A stretch of 64,000 nt of DNA from an uncultured Reyranella sp. (GCF_945957355.1 NZ_CAMFKM010000016.1:54420-118419); one strand, 5' to 3'. Counted from the stretch's first letter, positions 17,362 through 28,475 are shown. A program made the numbers and translations. Notes: generated from the sequence alone by a model not told the origin.

Positions 17362-19206
17362 TCAGGCAGCCTGCGGGCGGTACATCGCGTCGATCTGGTC
17401 CTTGTACTTGGTGTTCACGAAGGAGCGCTTGAGCTTCATGGTGGGCGTCAGCTCCTCGTCCTCGGGCGTCAGTTGCTGCTCGATGAGGTAGAAGCGCTTG
17501 ATCGTCTCGACCCGGGCGAAGTTGGTGTTGACCCTCTCGATCTCCGACCAGATCAGGTCCTGCACTTCCTTGGCGCGGCACAGGCTGGTGTAGTTGGTGA
17601 ACGGTACGTCGATGTCCTGGGCGAATTTCTCGACCGTCTCGCGCTCGATCATGACGAGGCAGGTGAGATAGGCGCGCTTGTCGCCGATCACGACGGCGTC
17701 GCTGATGTAGGGCGACGCCTTGAGCAGGTTCTCGATCTCCGACGGCGTGATGTTCTTGCCGCCCGCCGTGATGATGATGTCCTTCATCCGGTCGGTAATC
17801 TTGACGTAGCCTTCCTCGTCGATCAGGCCGACGTCGCCGGTGTGCAGCCAGCCATCCTTGTCGACCGTCTCGGCGGTCTTCTCGGGCTGGTTCAGGTAGC
17901 CCATGAACACCATGTCGCCCTTGATCAGGATCTCACCGGCCGGCGAGATCGCGACCTGGCCGTAGGGTACCGACTTGCCGACCGTGCCGAGCTTGATGCC
18001 GTTCGCGGGCATCGCGGTCGCCAGGCCGCAATTTTCCGTCTGCCCGTAGACCTCGTACATGTCGAGGCCGAGCGCCAGATACCAGCGGATCAGCTCCGGC
18101 GAGATCGGCGCGGCTCCCGTAAACAGCCAGCGGCAGCGGTCGAGGCCGATCATGCGGCGGATATTCTTCAACACCAGCCAGTAGGCGACCTGGAAGCGCA
18201 GCTTCTCGAGCGCGGTCGGCGCACGCCGCGCCAGCCGCGCATCGGCGATGGCGAGGCCGGCCGAGAGCGCGCGCCGGTACGCCCATTGCTGCAGCGGTGT
18301 CGCATCCTTCAGGGCGATCGTGATGCCGGCGTAGAACTTCTCCCAGACGCGCGGCACGGCACCGAACAGGGTGGGCTGCACCTCGCGGATATTGTCGGGC
18401 ACCGTCTCGGGGCTCTCGGCGAAGTTGCTGCAGACGCCGGTCGCGACCGAGTAGTAGCTGCCGGCGATGCGCTCGGCGACATGGCAGAGCGGCAGGAAGG
18501 CCAGCCGCTCGTCGCCTTCGTACCAGGACAGCGACAGTTCGGGATGCATACAGTTCTGCATCGTGTAGACGACGTTGCGATGGCTGTGCATCGCCCCCTT
18601 CGGCGGTCCGGTCGTGCCCGAGGTGTAGACCAGGATGGCGAGATCGTCCGGCTTGCGAGAGGCCACCAGTTCCTCGAACAGCGCGTCCTTGCCCTGACCG
18701 TAGTTGCGGCCCGACGCCATGAACTCGTCCAGCGAGACGACCATCGGGTCGTTGAAGGTGCGCAGGCCCTCCATGTCGAACACCACGATCTTGCGCAGGG
18801 TGGGACAGCGCCCGCGCACGTCGAGCGCCTTGTCGAGCTGCTCGTCGTCCTCGACGAACAGGACCGACGTCCTCGAATCGTTGATCAGGTATTCAACCTG
18901 CTTGGCCGAGTCGGTGGGATAGATGCCGGATGACACGCCGCCCGCGCACAGGATGCCGAAGTCGGCGTAGTTCCATTCCGGCACCGTGTTGGCCAGCACC
19001 GAGGCGACGTCTCCCGGCCGGAAACCCATCTCGTGCAGGGCGAAGGTGACGGACTTCGAGCGCTCCAGCCACTGGGTCCAGGAAATCGCATTCCAGATGC
19101 CATAGAGCTTCTCGCGCATTGCCGGCCTGTCGCCGCGCGTCTTGCAGGAGAGCACGAAGCTCTTGGGCAGGGTCTCGGCAACCGTCAGCGTCGCTTTGAT
19201 GGGCAT
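17362..19206 (-). CDS. Long-chain-type fatty-acyl/aryl-CoA synthetase (AMP-binding)
   Basis: 614 residues, the length of the FadD15/ACSL-type group. The AMP-binding motif VYTSGTTGPPKGAMHSH, the adenine-site segment YEVYGQTENCG, and the C-terminal WLHTGDVGLIDEEGYVKITDRMKD with GGKNITPSEIEN are all intact. The enzyme converts a carboxylate, ATP and CoA to an acyl-CoA. It lies 16 bp downstream of livF in a minus-strand operon with livH, livM and livG. The likely job is to trap the imported acid as its CoA thioester. The chain length or ring nature of the substrate is not evident. Confidence 0.92.
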   Translation of the reverse strand: MPIKATLTVAETLPKSFVLSCKTRGDRPAMREKLYGIWNAISWTQWLERSKSVTFALHEMGFRPGDVASVLANTVPEWNYADFGILCAGGVSSGIYPTDSAKQVEYLINDSRTSVLFVEDDEQLDKALDVRGRCPTLRKIVVFDMEGLRTFNDPMVVSLDEFMASGRNYGQGKDALFEELVASRKPDDLAILVYTSGTTGPPKGAMHSHRNVVYTMQNCMHPELSLSWYEGDERLAFLPLCHVAERIAGSYYSVATGVCSNFAESPETVPDNIREVQPTLFGAVPRVWEKFYAGITIALKDATPLQQWAYRRALSAGLAIADARLARRAPTALEKLRFQVAYWLVLKNIRRMIGLDRCRWLFTGAAPISPELIRWYLALGLDMYEVYGQTENCGLATAMPANGIKLGTVGKSVPYGQVAISPAGEILIKGDMVFMGYLNQPEKTAETVDKDGWLHTGDVGLIDEEGYVKITDRMKDIIITAGGKNITPSEIENLLKASPYISDAVVIGDKRAYLTCLVMIERETVEKFAQDIDVPFTNYTSLCRAKEVQDLIWSEIERVNTNFARVETIKRFYLIEQQLTPEDEELTPTMKLKRSFVNTKYKDQIDAMYRPQAA

Positions 19207-19222
19207 GGCTTCCTCGTTCCCG

Positions 19223-19999
<777 letters not shown>

Positions 20000-20010
20000 G
20001 TCCGCTCCTC

Positions 20011-20765
<755 letters not shown>

Positions 20766-20769
<4 letters not shown>

Positions 20770-21917
20770 CGGTTGCGCTCCGACTTCACGTAGGTCTTCT
20801 GTCGCTTGAAGGTGGCCTTCTTGTAGAGCGGGAACAGCTGGAAGAAGAGCTTCACCTTGAGCCAGCGCCCGTAGAGGCCGTAGGGCTCGAACAGGATGAA
20901 CATCATGATGATCAGGCCGTAGATCGCGCCCTTGAGGCCGGCGGCCGAGCCGATCGCCGACATAGTGTCGCGCAGCTTCCCGGCACCCTCGGACGACATG
21001 CCGAGCGTAGTGGCGAGGCTGGCGCCCAGCACCGGCACGTCGTCCTTCAGGGCCGTCAGGAAGGGATCGACCATGACGATGAAGATCGCGCCCAGCACCG
21101 CGCCATGCACCCCGAAGGCGCCGCCGATGATGATCACCATGATGAACTCGATCGAGAGCAGCAGGGTGAACATCTCGGGCGAGATGAAGGACATCTTGTG
21201 GGCGAACAGCACGCCCGCCATGCCAGTGAGGGCAGCGCTGATGGCGAAGGACTTCACCTTGTAGCCGGCGAGGTCGATGCCCATGCTCTTGGCCGCGGTC
21301 TCGGAGTCGCGGATGGCGATGAAGGCGCGGCCGGTGGGCGAGCGCAGCAGGTTCAGCGCCAGCAGGATCGATCCCACCAGCACCAGCAGGCAAAGGAAAT
21401 AGAAGGCGTCGCCGTCGCGCGGTATCGGCTGGCCGAGCAGGTCGAGCGTACGGACCCGCATGCCCTCGTTGCCGTGCGTTACCGATTCCCAGCGCGCGAG
21501 GATCTCCTCGACGATGAAAGCGAAGGCGATGGTGGCGATCACAAGGTAGATGCCGCTGAGACGCAGCGCCGGGAAGCCGACCATCGCGCCCACGGCGCCG
21601 GTGATGATCGCGGCCGCCGGGAAATACACGATGAAGGATATGCCCTGGCTTTGCAGGAAGCCCGCGGTATAGGCGCCGATCGCGAGGAAGGCGGCGTGGC
21701 CCAGCGAGGCCTGGCCAGTGAAGCCGGTGAGGATGATCAGCGCCACGCCGACGATGGCGTAGATGAACACGAAGACGATCTGGCTCTGCAGATAGCTGCC
21801 GACCAGGTAGGGGAAGGCGATCAGCGCCGCCAGCAGCACGCCATAGGACCACCAGTAGCCGCTGTGCTTCAGGAGGCGGATGTCCTGGTCGTAGTCTGTC
21901 TTGAAGACGAAACGCAT
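20766..21917 (-). CDS. livM: Branched-chain-type ABC transporter permease, LivM type
   Basis: 383 residues starting at MRFVFKTDYDQD (21917); the frame stays open upstream into livH without a better start. Multiple hydrophobic helices begin with YWWSYGVLLAALIAFPYLV. The permease carries LTGFTGQASLGHAAFLAIGAY, the hallmark loop of LivM, and the EAA-like cytoplasmic segment GRAFIAIRDSETAAKSMGI that docks with the ATPases. It lies four bases after livH on the minus strand. Confidence 0.93.
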
Positions 21918-21921
21918 GGGC

Positions 21922-22797
21922 TTAGACCTTCTTGCGCATGCTGGGGCCGAACAGCCCATGCGGCCGGACCAGCAGGACGATCAGCAGCACGACATAGGGG
22001 GCGACGTCCTTCCAGCCCTGCGGCAGATAGAAGCCGGCCAGGGTCTCGATGACGCCGATGATCAGGCCACCGATCAGCGCGCCGGGGATCGAGCCGAAGC
22101 CGCCCAGGACCGCGGCCGGGAAGGCCTTCAGGCCGAGGGCGAGGCCGACGTTGGAATGGATGAATGTGATCGGCGCCAGCAGCACGCCGGCGGTCGCCGC
22201 CACCGCGGCGCTGATCGCCCAGATCAGCGAAACGACCCGCTTGACCGGGATGCCCATGTAATAGGCAGCCAGCATGTTCTCCGACGTGGCGCGCATGGCG
22301 GTGCCCATCCGCGTGTAGTTGAAAAAGGCGTAGAGCACGGCGCACAGGATGACGGTGGCCACGATCACCGACAGCTTGTCGTGAGCGATGACCAGGTCAC
22401 CCAGCTTGAAGACACCGGTCGAGAAGGGGGTCTCGATCTTGAGGTCGTCGGTGCCCCAGATCATGCCGGCGACCGAGCGCAGGAAATATCCCAGCCCGAT
22501 GGTAGCCATGACGATGGAGAATTGCGGATAGCCCAGGATCGGCCGGATCAGTATTCGCTCGGTCGCCATGCCGAAGACTGCCATGGCGCAGACCGCGAAC
22601 AGGAAGCCCAGCCAGTAGTCGAGGCCCATCAGGCCGATGAAGGTGAAAACGAAGAAGCCGCCCAGCATCATCAGGTCGCCCTGGGCGAAATTCACGACCT
22701 CTGTCGCCTTGTAGATGAGGACGAAGCCCAGTGCGATGAGGCCGTAGACACAGCCGAGCGCGATACCGCTCACCAGCTGCTGGATGAAGTCGAGCAT
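21922..22797 (-). CDS. livH: Branched-chain-type ABC transporter permease, LivH type
   Basis: 291 residues, all helical membrane protein. LivH marks are the N-terminal GIALGCVYGLIALGFVLIYKATEVVNFAQGD and the coupling segment TRMGTAMRATSENMLAAYYMGI. It is the first gene of the minus-strand locus livH-livM-livG-livF-acyl-CoA synthetase-binding protein. The 141 bp region shared with the divergent acyl-CoA dehydrogenase must hold its promoter. TTGACA occurs on the minus strand but too near the ATG to serve as a standard -35 for it. Confidence 0.93.
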   Translation of the reverse strand: MLDFIQQLVSGIALGCVYGLIALGFVLIYKATEVVNFAQGDLMMLGGFFVFTFIGLMGLDYWLGFLFAVCAMAVFGMATERILIRPILGYPQFSIVMATIGLGYFLRSVAGMIWGTDDLKIETPFSTGVFKLGDLVIAHDKLSVIVATVILCAVLYAFFNYTRMGTAMRATSENMLAAYYMGIPVKRVVSLIWAISAAVAATAGVLLAPITFIHSNVGLALGLKAFPAAVLGGFGSIPGALIGGLIIGVIETLAGFYLPQGWKDVAPYVVLLIVLLVRPHGLFGPSMRKKV

Positions 22798-22938
22798 TCC
22801 CTAACCCTGTCAACCGGCCGTTTGTGGCTTCGCGTTTAACTTGAATCATAAGACATGGCGGCGCGGCGGAGAGTCAATGGATTTTCAGCCGGCGCGCTGT
22901 ACTGTTGCGCGATCGAACGCTCGTTACCGGAGAAATTC

Positions 22939-24111
22939 ATGTCGCTCGCCGAGCAGGCCATCCCGTCGGGGAGGCCGCCGTCGCCGTTCTATACCGAGGA
23001 GCACGAGGCGTTCCGAAGCACCGTGCGGCGCTTCGTCGAGCGCGAGATCATGCCCCATGTCGACCAGTGGGATGAAGCCGAGGAATTCCCGCGCGAACTC
23101 TACCGCAAGGCCTCGGCTGCAGGGCTGATGCAGCTGGGATTTCCCGAGGAATATGGCGGCGTTCCGACCGATCCGTTCTTCGGCATCGTCAAGGCCGAGG
23201 AGATGGCGCGCCACGGCAGCGGCGGTCTCAATGCCAGCCTCAACAGCCATACGATCGGCTCGCCGCCCATCGCGGCGCTGGGGCCGGAATGGATGAAGCG
23301 CAAGGTGCTGCCGGAGGTGCTGGCCGGCGAGAAGATCAGCGCACTCGCCATCACCGAACCCAGCGGCGGCTCTGACGTCGCCAATCTCAAGACCACGGCA
23401 CGGCGCGAGGGCGACCACTATGTCGTCAACGGCTCCAAGATGTTCATCACCTCGGGCATGCGCGCCGACTACTACACCGTGGCGGTACGCACCGGCGGTC
23501 CGGGGGCGGGCGGTGTCTCCCTGTTGCTGATCGAGCGCGAGCGCGAGGGCTTCGGGCGCACCAAGCTGAAGAAGATGGGATGGTGGGCGTCCGATACGGC
23601 CCAGCTCTTCTTCGACAATGTGAAGGTCCCGGTCGAGAACCTGATCGGCGAGGAGAATCGCGGTTTCATCGGCATCATGCTGAACTTCAATTCCGAGCGG
23701 CTGGGCATGTCGGCCGGCGCCTGCGGCTATGCGAAGGTGTGCCTCGACGAGGCCATCGCCTATGCCCGGGAGCGCCATACGTTCGGCAAGCCGCTGATCG
23801 CCAACCAGGTGGTGCGTCACCGGCTGGTCGACATGGCGATGCGGATCAACGCCGTGAAATCGACGCTCGAGCTGCTGGCCTACAGGGTCGGGCAGGGCGA
23901 GAAACCGGTCGCGGAGATCTGCATGCTGAAGAACCTTGCGACCTCGACCATGGAATTCTGCGCCAACGAGGCGATGCAGGTCTTCGGCGGCGCGGGCTAC
24001 CTGCGCGGCGCCAAGGTCGAGCGCATCTATCGCGAGACCAAGGTCATGTCGATCGGTGGCGGCTCGACCGAGATCATGAAGGATCTTGCCGCCCGTCAGA
24101 TGGGGTTCTAG
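22939..24111 (+). CDS. Acyl-CoA dehydrogenase
   Basis: 390 residues from ATG 22939, with GGAGA just upstream. The three-domain ACAD fold is visible: the N-terminal helical part, then AITEPSGGSDVANLKTTA and MFITSGM of the middle FAD site, then the C-terminal helical part with RHTFGKPLIANQ and MQVFGGAGYLRGAKVERIYRETKV. The usual catalytic Glu in the IYEGTSEI motif reads SIGGGSTEIM, so the base is likely elsewhere in the helix-G region, as in isovaleryl- and long-chain-type members. It is divergent from livH and coupled directly (no gap) to a hotdog thioesterase, pointing to beta-oxidation of the imported acid. Confidence 0.92.
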   Translation: MSLAEQAIPSGRPPSPFYTEEHEAFRSTVRRFVEREIMPHVDQWDEAEEFPRELYRKASAAGLMQLGFPEEYGGVPTDPFFGIVKAEEMARHGSGGLNASLNSHTIGSPPIAALGPEWMKRKVLPEVLAGEKISALAITEPSGGSDVANLKTTARREGDHYVVNGSKMFITSGMRADYYTVAVRTGGPGAGGVSLLLIEREREGFGRTKLKKMGWWASDTAQLFFDNVKVPVENLIGEENRGFIGIMLNFNSERLGMSAGACGYAKVCLDEAIAYARERHTFGKPLIANQVVRHRLVDMAMRINAVKSTLELLAYRVGQGEKPVAEICMLKNLATSTMEFCANEAMQVFGGAGYLRGAKVERIYRETKVMSIGGGSTEIMKDLAARQMGF

Positions 24112-24576
24112 ATGGACAAGGACGCGCGCATCGCGCTCTTCCAGCAATGGTTTTCCGACAACATCCCGCACAACAAGGCGCTGGGCCTGAAGGTGATCGG
24201 CGCCTCACGCGGATTCGCCTCGATGCAGCTCGAGTGGCGTGAGGAGCTGGTTGGCAATCCCGAGACCGGCGTGCTGGCGGGCGGTCCGCTCACCGCCATG
24301 CTCGACGGCTGCTGCGGGATGTCCGTCGCCACCATGCTGAAGGCGCCGGAGCCCTTCGCGACGCTCGACCTGCGCATCGATTATGTGCGGCCGGCAGAGC
24401 CCGGCAAGCCGGTGATCGCCGAGGCCGAGTGCTATCGCATCACCCGGTCGGTAGCCTTCACCCGCGCCTTCGCCCATCACGGCGACGCCAAGGACCCGAT
24501 CGCGGCCGCTGCCGGAACCTTCATGCTAGGCACCAAGGGCAAGCCGAACCGGCTGCCGTTGGGGGACAAGCCGTGA
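24112..24576 (+). CDS. PaaI-type hotdog thioesterase
   Basis: 154 residues. The ATG follows the stop of the acyl-CoA dehydrogenase immediately. It has a hotdog-fold pattern: central helix LAGGPLTAMLDGCCGMSVATML with a key acidic residue (Asp), then ATLDLRIDYVRPAEPGKPVIAEAECYRITRSVAFTRAFAHHGDAKDPIAAAAGTFML in beta strands. Related enzymes hydrolyse phenylacetyl-CoA, hydroxybenzoyl-CoA or dead-end acyl-CoAs. It overlaps the next hotdog gene by four bases, so three genes form one coupled unit. Confidence 0.88.
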   Translation: MDKDARIALFQQWFSDNIPHNKALGLKVIGASRGFASMQLEWREELVGNPETGVLAGGPLTAMLDGCCGMSVATMLKAPEPFATLDLRIDYVRPAEPGKPVIAEAECYRITRSVAFTRAFAHHGDAKDPIAAAAGTFMLGTKGKPNRLPLGDKP

Positions 24577-25034
24577 GCGCGCTTCTCGAACGCCTTGCCG
24601 AGGCCCGCAAGGAAGGCAACGTCGCGCGCCTTGCCGAGGCCATCCCCTATGCACGCTGGATGCAGATCGCGCCGGAAAACGGCACCGGCGAGCTGCTGAC
24701 CCGCATGCGCTATCACCCGGAGCTGATCGGCAACACCTTCCTGCCGGCGATCCATGGCGGCACCCTGGGCGCGATGCTCGAGATGGCGGCGATATTCCAT
24801 CTCCTGTGGGAGACGGAGACCGAGACGGTGCCGAAGATCGTCAACATCACCGTCGACTACCTGCGCTCGGCACGCCCGGTGGACGTGATCGCCTGCGCCA
24901 AGGTCACCAAGCAGGGCCGCCGCATGGTCAACGTCTTCGCCGAAGCCTGGCAGGAGGACAGGTCGCGCCCCGTCGCCACCGCCAACGCGCACTTCCTGGT
25001 CAAGTCGGACGCCGATGCCCCGCCGTCACTCTGA
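24573..25034 (+). CDS. Second hotdog (PaaI-type) thioesterase
   Basis: 153 residues starting with GTG inside GTGA, overlapping the upstream stop. Hotdog signs are the HGGTLGAMLEMAAIFHLL helix and the strands PKIVNITVDYLRSARPVDVIACAKVTKQGRRMVNVFAEAWQ. It is only weakly like the preceding thioesterase, so the two may form a heteromer or handle different acyl-CoAs. Operon: acyl-CoA dehydrogenase, thioesterase 1, thioesterase 2. It converges with the SRPBCC gene, three bases apart. Confidence 0.87.
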   Translation: MSALLERLAEARKEGNVARLAEAIPYARWMQIAPENGTGELLTRMRYHPELIGNTFLPAIHGGTLGAMLEMAAIFHLLWETETETVPKIVNITVDYLRSARPVDVIACAKVTKQGRRMVNVFAEAWQEDRSRPVATANAHFLVKSDADAPPSL

Positions 25035-25037
25035 ATC

Positions 25038-25535
25038 TCATCCCAGCGGATTGTCCAGGTCGACGCCGTACTGCCTGGCATTCTCGGCCATGTAGTAGTC
25101 GCGCCCCTGTACGGGCTCGCCGCGGACCGCAGCGTCGACCATGTCGATGAACGTGTGCCAGCCCATGGCATTCAGCTTCACGAACGAGTCCAGCACCGGC
25201 AGGTGTTCCAGGGTGAAGACGGAGCCTCCGGCCGCCGGTGCCAGGGTCAGGATCACGTAGGATTCGGGGTAGGGCGAGGTGGCGTCGCCCGGATTGTACA
25301 CGTTCCATGTGTAAGCCAGCCGGCCGGGCGGCTGCCATTGCGTGACGACGCCGCGGATGTGGCCGCCCATCAGCGACACGGCGCCACCCACCCTCGGCTC
25401 GATCTTGCTGTCGCCATACCAGCCGGGCAGGCGGCTGGGATCCGCCAGATAACCCCACGCCAGTGCCGGCGGGGCGGGGAGGTGCCTCTCGAAGCGCACC
25501 ATATGCGCATGGGTGAATTGCGCGCCGTCGCTCAT
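25038..25535 (-). CDS. SRPBCC-fold protein (polyketide cyclase/AHSA1-like)
   Basis: 165 residues from ATG 25535 with AGGAAAG upstream. It has a START-like ligand-binding pattern: FERHLPAPPALAWGYLADPSRLPGWYG, then GGAVSLMGGHIRGVVTQWQPPGRLAYTWNV and GSVFTLEHLPVLD, ending in a long C-terminal helix (GWHTFIDMVDAAVRG). This is the usual AHSA1/polyketide-cyclase arrangement. Function is unassigned. It diverges from the transglutaminase-like gene over a 38 bp gap, so the two share a promoter region. Confidence 0.82.
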   Translation of the reverse strand: MSDGAQFTHAHMVRFERHLPAPPALAWGYLADPSRLPGWYGDSKIEPRVGGAVSLMGGHIRGVVTQWQPPGRLAYTWNVYNPGDATSPYPESYVILTLAPAAGGSVFTLEHLPVLDSFVKLNAMGWHTFIDMVDAAVRGEPVQGRDYYMAENARQYGVDLDNPLG

Positions 25536-25573
25536 GGACTTTCCTGCCTCTTGCCTTAAAGAAAACGCCGCAC

Positions 25574-26302
25574 ATGGATTACGAATCACTCAAGACCCCG
25601 GCCGACGACGTCGTTCGTGACGGCGCCAGCTTCGAGGCCTACCGGCTTCCAGGCGACTTGATCGATTCACAACACCCGATAATCGTGGCCTACGCAAGGC
25701 GCGTGGCGGGCGATGGCAGTGACCAGGAGAAGGCACTGCGTCTTTACTACACCGTGCGCGACGAGCTGCGCTACGATCCCTACAACACGCCGATGAAGCG
25801 CGACGCCTATCGGGCCAGCACGACTGTCGCGGCGGGGCACGGATACTGCGTGAACAAGGCGGGCGTCCTGGCCGCGGTCTGCCGGGCCGCCGGCATTCCG
25901 GCGCGCCTTGGCTATGCCGACGTGCGCAATCACATGACGACGAAGCGATTGTCGGAGCTGATGGGCAGCGACGTCTTCTACTATCACGGCTACACCGATG
26001 TCTGGCTGGGCGGGCGCTGGGTCAAGGCGACGCCAGCCTTCAACCGCGAACTCACCGACAAGTTCGGACTGAAGCCGCTCGACTGGGACGCCGTGGGCGA
26101 CTCGATCTACCACCCGTTCGACCTCAGCGGCCGCCGCCACATGGAATATCTCGCCTATCGCGGCGTCTTCGCCGACATCCCGTTCGAGGAGATCCGCGGC
26201 GCCTTCCGCCACTACTACCCGCGCATGGCGAAGGCGCAGGAGGAGATGGCGCTGGGCGGCGATTTCGGCGCTGAGGGCGCAGCAGAGGCGAAAGCCAAGT
26301 GA
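25574..26302 (+). CDS. Transglutaminase-like (papain-like) protein
   Basis: 242 residues, cytoplasmic as read (no signal peptide). Transglut_core features are Cys92 (GHGYCVNKAGVLAAVCRAAGIPAR) and His138 (YYHGYTDVWL). The position usually held by the third catalytic residue reads WVKATPAFN rather than the common W..DPT, so an Asp is replaced by Thr153 with Asn157 nearby. Such proteins act as proteases, amidases or transglutaminases. The stop overlaps the start of the MFS gene by GTGA, so the two are coupled and may act on the same metabolite or peptide. Confidence 0.85.
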   Translation: MDYESLKTPADDVVRDGASFEAYRLPGDLIDSQHPIIVAYARRVAGDGSDQEKALRLYYTVRDELRYDPYNTPMKRDAYRASTTVAAGHGYCVNKAGVLAAVCRAAGIPARLGYADVRNHMTTKRLSELMGSDVFYYHGYTDVWLGGRWVKATPAFNRELTDKFGLKPLDWDAVGDSIYHPFDLSGRRHMEYLAYRGVFADIPFEEIRGAFRHYYPRMAKAQEEMALGGDFGAEGAAEAKAK

Positions 26303-27513
26303 ACCTGACACCGCGGTCGCCCGCCTACATTGCGCTTCTGGTGGCACTGGGCAGCTTCGGCCCGCTCACCATGAGCATCTATACGCCGGTCATGCCGTCG
26401 GTCGGGCACGAGCTGCTGGCGACGCCGGAAAACGTGAAGCTGACGCTGACCACCTACATGCTGGGCTTCGCGGTCGGCCAGCTCTTCTACGGTCCGCTCA
26501 GCGACCGCTACGGGCGCCGGCCGGTCCTGCTGGGCGGCCTCCTGTTCTTTGCGATCACCAGCTTCGCCTGTTCCTTCGCGCCGTCGATCGGCGGGTTGAT
26601 CGGGCTGCGCATCCTGCAGGGGCTGGGGGCGGCCTCGGGATCGGTGCTGGGCCGCGCGCTGACGCGCGATGCCTACACGTTCAAGGAAATGCCGCTGGTC
26701 ATGAGCTGGATCTCGCTCGGCCAGAACATCGCGCCGTCGCTGGCGCCGACGATCGGCGGATTCCTCGGCGAATGGTCGAGCTGGCGGGCGACCTTCTGGT
26801 TCGTCGGCGGCTTCGGCACCATCCTGTTCCTGGTGACGCTGGCGGGCCTGCGCGAGACCAACAAGTTCCGCAGCGAGCGGATCGATTTGTCGAGCCTGTT
26901 GCGCGGCTCTGGCGAAATGCTGCGCGACCGCCGCTTCCTCGGTCATATCCTGCCGCTGGGCTTTGCCTTTGCTCTCAATTTCGGAATGCTGGCGGGCGTG
27001 CCTTTCGTGCTGCAGGAGAGCATGGGTTTCAGTCCGCGTGAGTTCGGCCTGATCGTGCTGCTCTCGGTCGGCGGCTTCACGCTCGGCACCTTCGTGAACA
27101 ACCGCTTGGTCGGCAGGGTCGCGCCGGTCGACATCATCATGTTCTCGGGCTGGTTTCACGTGGCTGCACTGGTCGGCATGGCGGCTCTTTCGCTGTCCGG
27201 TATCGTCACCTGGTGGGCCATCGTCGGCCCGCACATGCTGCTGAGCTTCGGCACCGGCATGATCGTGGCTAACGCCAATGCCGGCGCCGTGGGACTCTAT
27301 CCGCGCCTGGCCGGCACCGCTTCGTCGCTGGCCGGCCTCGCCCAGATGGGCATGGGCGCCATGGGCACGGTCGCGGTGGCGGCTCTCACCGTCGTCGGCA
27401 GTCGCTATGTCGCGATGCCGATGGTGATCGGGCTCACGCCGTTCGCGATCGCGACGGTGCTGAGCGCACGACTGTTGCGCGGTGAGCCGCGCGCCCCGAA
27501 ACTGGATAATTAG
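26299..27513 (+). CDS. MFS transporter, Bcr/CflA drug-resistance type
   Basis: 404 residues from GTG 26299. Twelve hydrophobic segments. The Bcr/CflA family is indicated by FAVGQLFYGPLSDRYGRRPVLLGG (motif A), by GLRILQGLGAASGSVLGRALTRDAY (motif C-like region) and by the WRATFWFVGGFG segment. These carriers export drugs or small metabolites by proton antiport. It is coupled to the upstream transglutaminase-like gene and followed 19 bp later by an SDR gene. Confidence 0.9.
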   Translation: MNLTPRSPAYIALLVALGSFGPLTMSIYTPVMPSVGHELLATPENVKLTLTTYMLGFAVGQLFYGPLSDRYGRRPVLLGGLLFFAITSFACSFAPSIGGLIGLRILQGLGAASGSVLGRALTRDAYTFKEMPLVMSWISLGQNIAPSLAPTIGGFLGEWSSWRATFWFVGGFGTILFLVTLAGLRETNKFRSERIDLSSLLRGSGEMLRDRRFLGHILPLGFAFALNFGMLAGVPFVLQESMGFSPREFGLIVLLSVGGFTLGTFVNNRLVGRVAPVDIIMFSGWFHVAALVGMAALSLSGIVTWWAIVGPHMLLSFGTGMIVANANAGAVGLYPRLAGTASSLAGLAQMGMGAMGTVAVAALTVVGSRYVAMPMVIGLTPFAIATVLSARLLRGEPRAPKLDN

Positions 27514-27532
27514 AAGAGGGAGAGAGAAGACG

Positions 27533-28456
27533 ATGACGAACATGCTGAAGGACAAGGTCGTGCTGGTAACCGGCGCGGGCGGCGGCATCGGCCGCGAGAT
27601 GGCGCTGCTGGCCGCCCGCGAGGGCGCGAAGGTCGTGGTCAACGATCTCGGCGGCGCGGTCGACGGCGAGGGCAGCGGCAGCGCGACGGCGGCCGAGAAG
27701 GTCTGCGCCGAGATCGCGGCGGCCGGTGGCCAGGCGGTCCCGAACGGCGACAGCGTGGCCGATCCGGCCGGCGCCGAGCGCATGGTCAAGGCGGCAGTCG
27801 AGAATTTCGGCCGCATCGACGGCGTCATCAACAATGCCGGCATCCTGCGCGACCGCATCTTCCATCGCATGAGCCACATGGACTGGAAGATGGTGATCGA
27901 CGTGCATCTGAACGGCTCGTTCAACACCAGCCGCGCCGCCGCCAACTACTTCAAGGAACAGAAGTCCGGCGCCTTCGTGCACTTCACCTCGACGTCCGGT
28001 CTCGTCGGCAACTTCGGCCAGGCCAACTACTCGGCGGCCAAGATGGGCATCATCGGCCTGTCGCGCTCGATCGCGCTCGACATGGCGGCCTTCAACGTCC
28101 GCTCCAACTGCATCTCGCCGTTCGCGTGGACGCGCATGATTGGCACGATCCCCGCCGATACCGAGGCCCAGAAGGCGCGCCTGGAGCGCTCCAAGAAGAT
28201 GACCCCGGCCAAGATCGCGCCGATGGCGGTGTACCTCCTGTCGGACTCGGCCCAGGAGCAGGGCATCACCTCGCAGATCTTCGGCGTGCGCATGAACGAG
28301 ATCATGCTGTTCAACGCCAACCGTCCGGTACGGTCCGTGCATAACTCCGAAGGCTGGACCCTGGAGGACATTGCCGAGCATGCCGTGCCGTCGATGAAGC
28401 CCTACTTCACGGACCTGAAGCGCTCGCCCGAGTACTTCACCTGGGATCCGATCTGA
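27533..28456 (+). CDS. SDR family NAD(P)-dependent oxidoreductase (MFE-2/HSD17B4-like)
   Basis: 307 residues, ATG 27533 after GGGAGAGAGAAG. The GAGGGIG nucleotide motif, the insertion VNDLGGAVDGEGSGS typical of the multifunctional enzyme type 2 (3-hydroxyacyl-CoA dehydrogenase) group, NNAGILRDRIFHRMS, and YSAAKMG active-site Tyr/Lys are all seen. The C-terminus extends about 50 residues beyond a standard SDR, as in that group. It probably oxidises 3-hydroxyacyl-CoA. It is followed 19 bp later by the M20 peptidase. Confidence 0.9.
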   Translation: MTNMLKDKVVLVTGAGGGIGREMALLAAREGAKVVVNDLGGAVDGEGSGSATAAEKVCAEIAAAGGQAVPNGDSVADPAGAERMVKAAVENFGRIDGVINNAGILRDRIFHRMSHMDWKMVIDVHLNGSFNTSRAAANYFKEQKSGAFVHFTSTSGLVGNFGQANYSAAKMGIIGLSRSIALDMAAFNVRSNCISPFAWTRMIGTIPADTEAQKARLERSKKMTPAKIAPMAVYLLSDSAQEQGITSQIFGVRMNEIMLFNANRPVRSVHNSEGWTLEDIAEHAVPSMKPYFTDLKRSPEYFTWDPI

Positions 28457-28475
28457 GCATAGAGGACTGACGACG

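Noticed and set aside
22798..22938. TTGACA as a promoter of livH
   Set aside because: On the minus strand the TTGACA lies so close to the start codon that there is no room for a -10 and a leader; it is probably chance.
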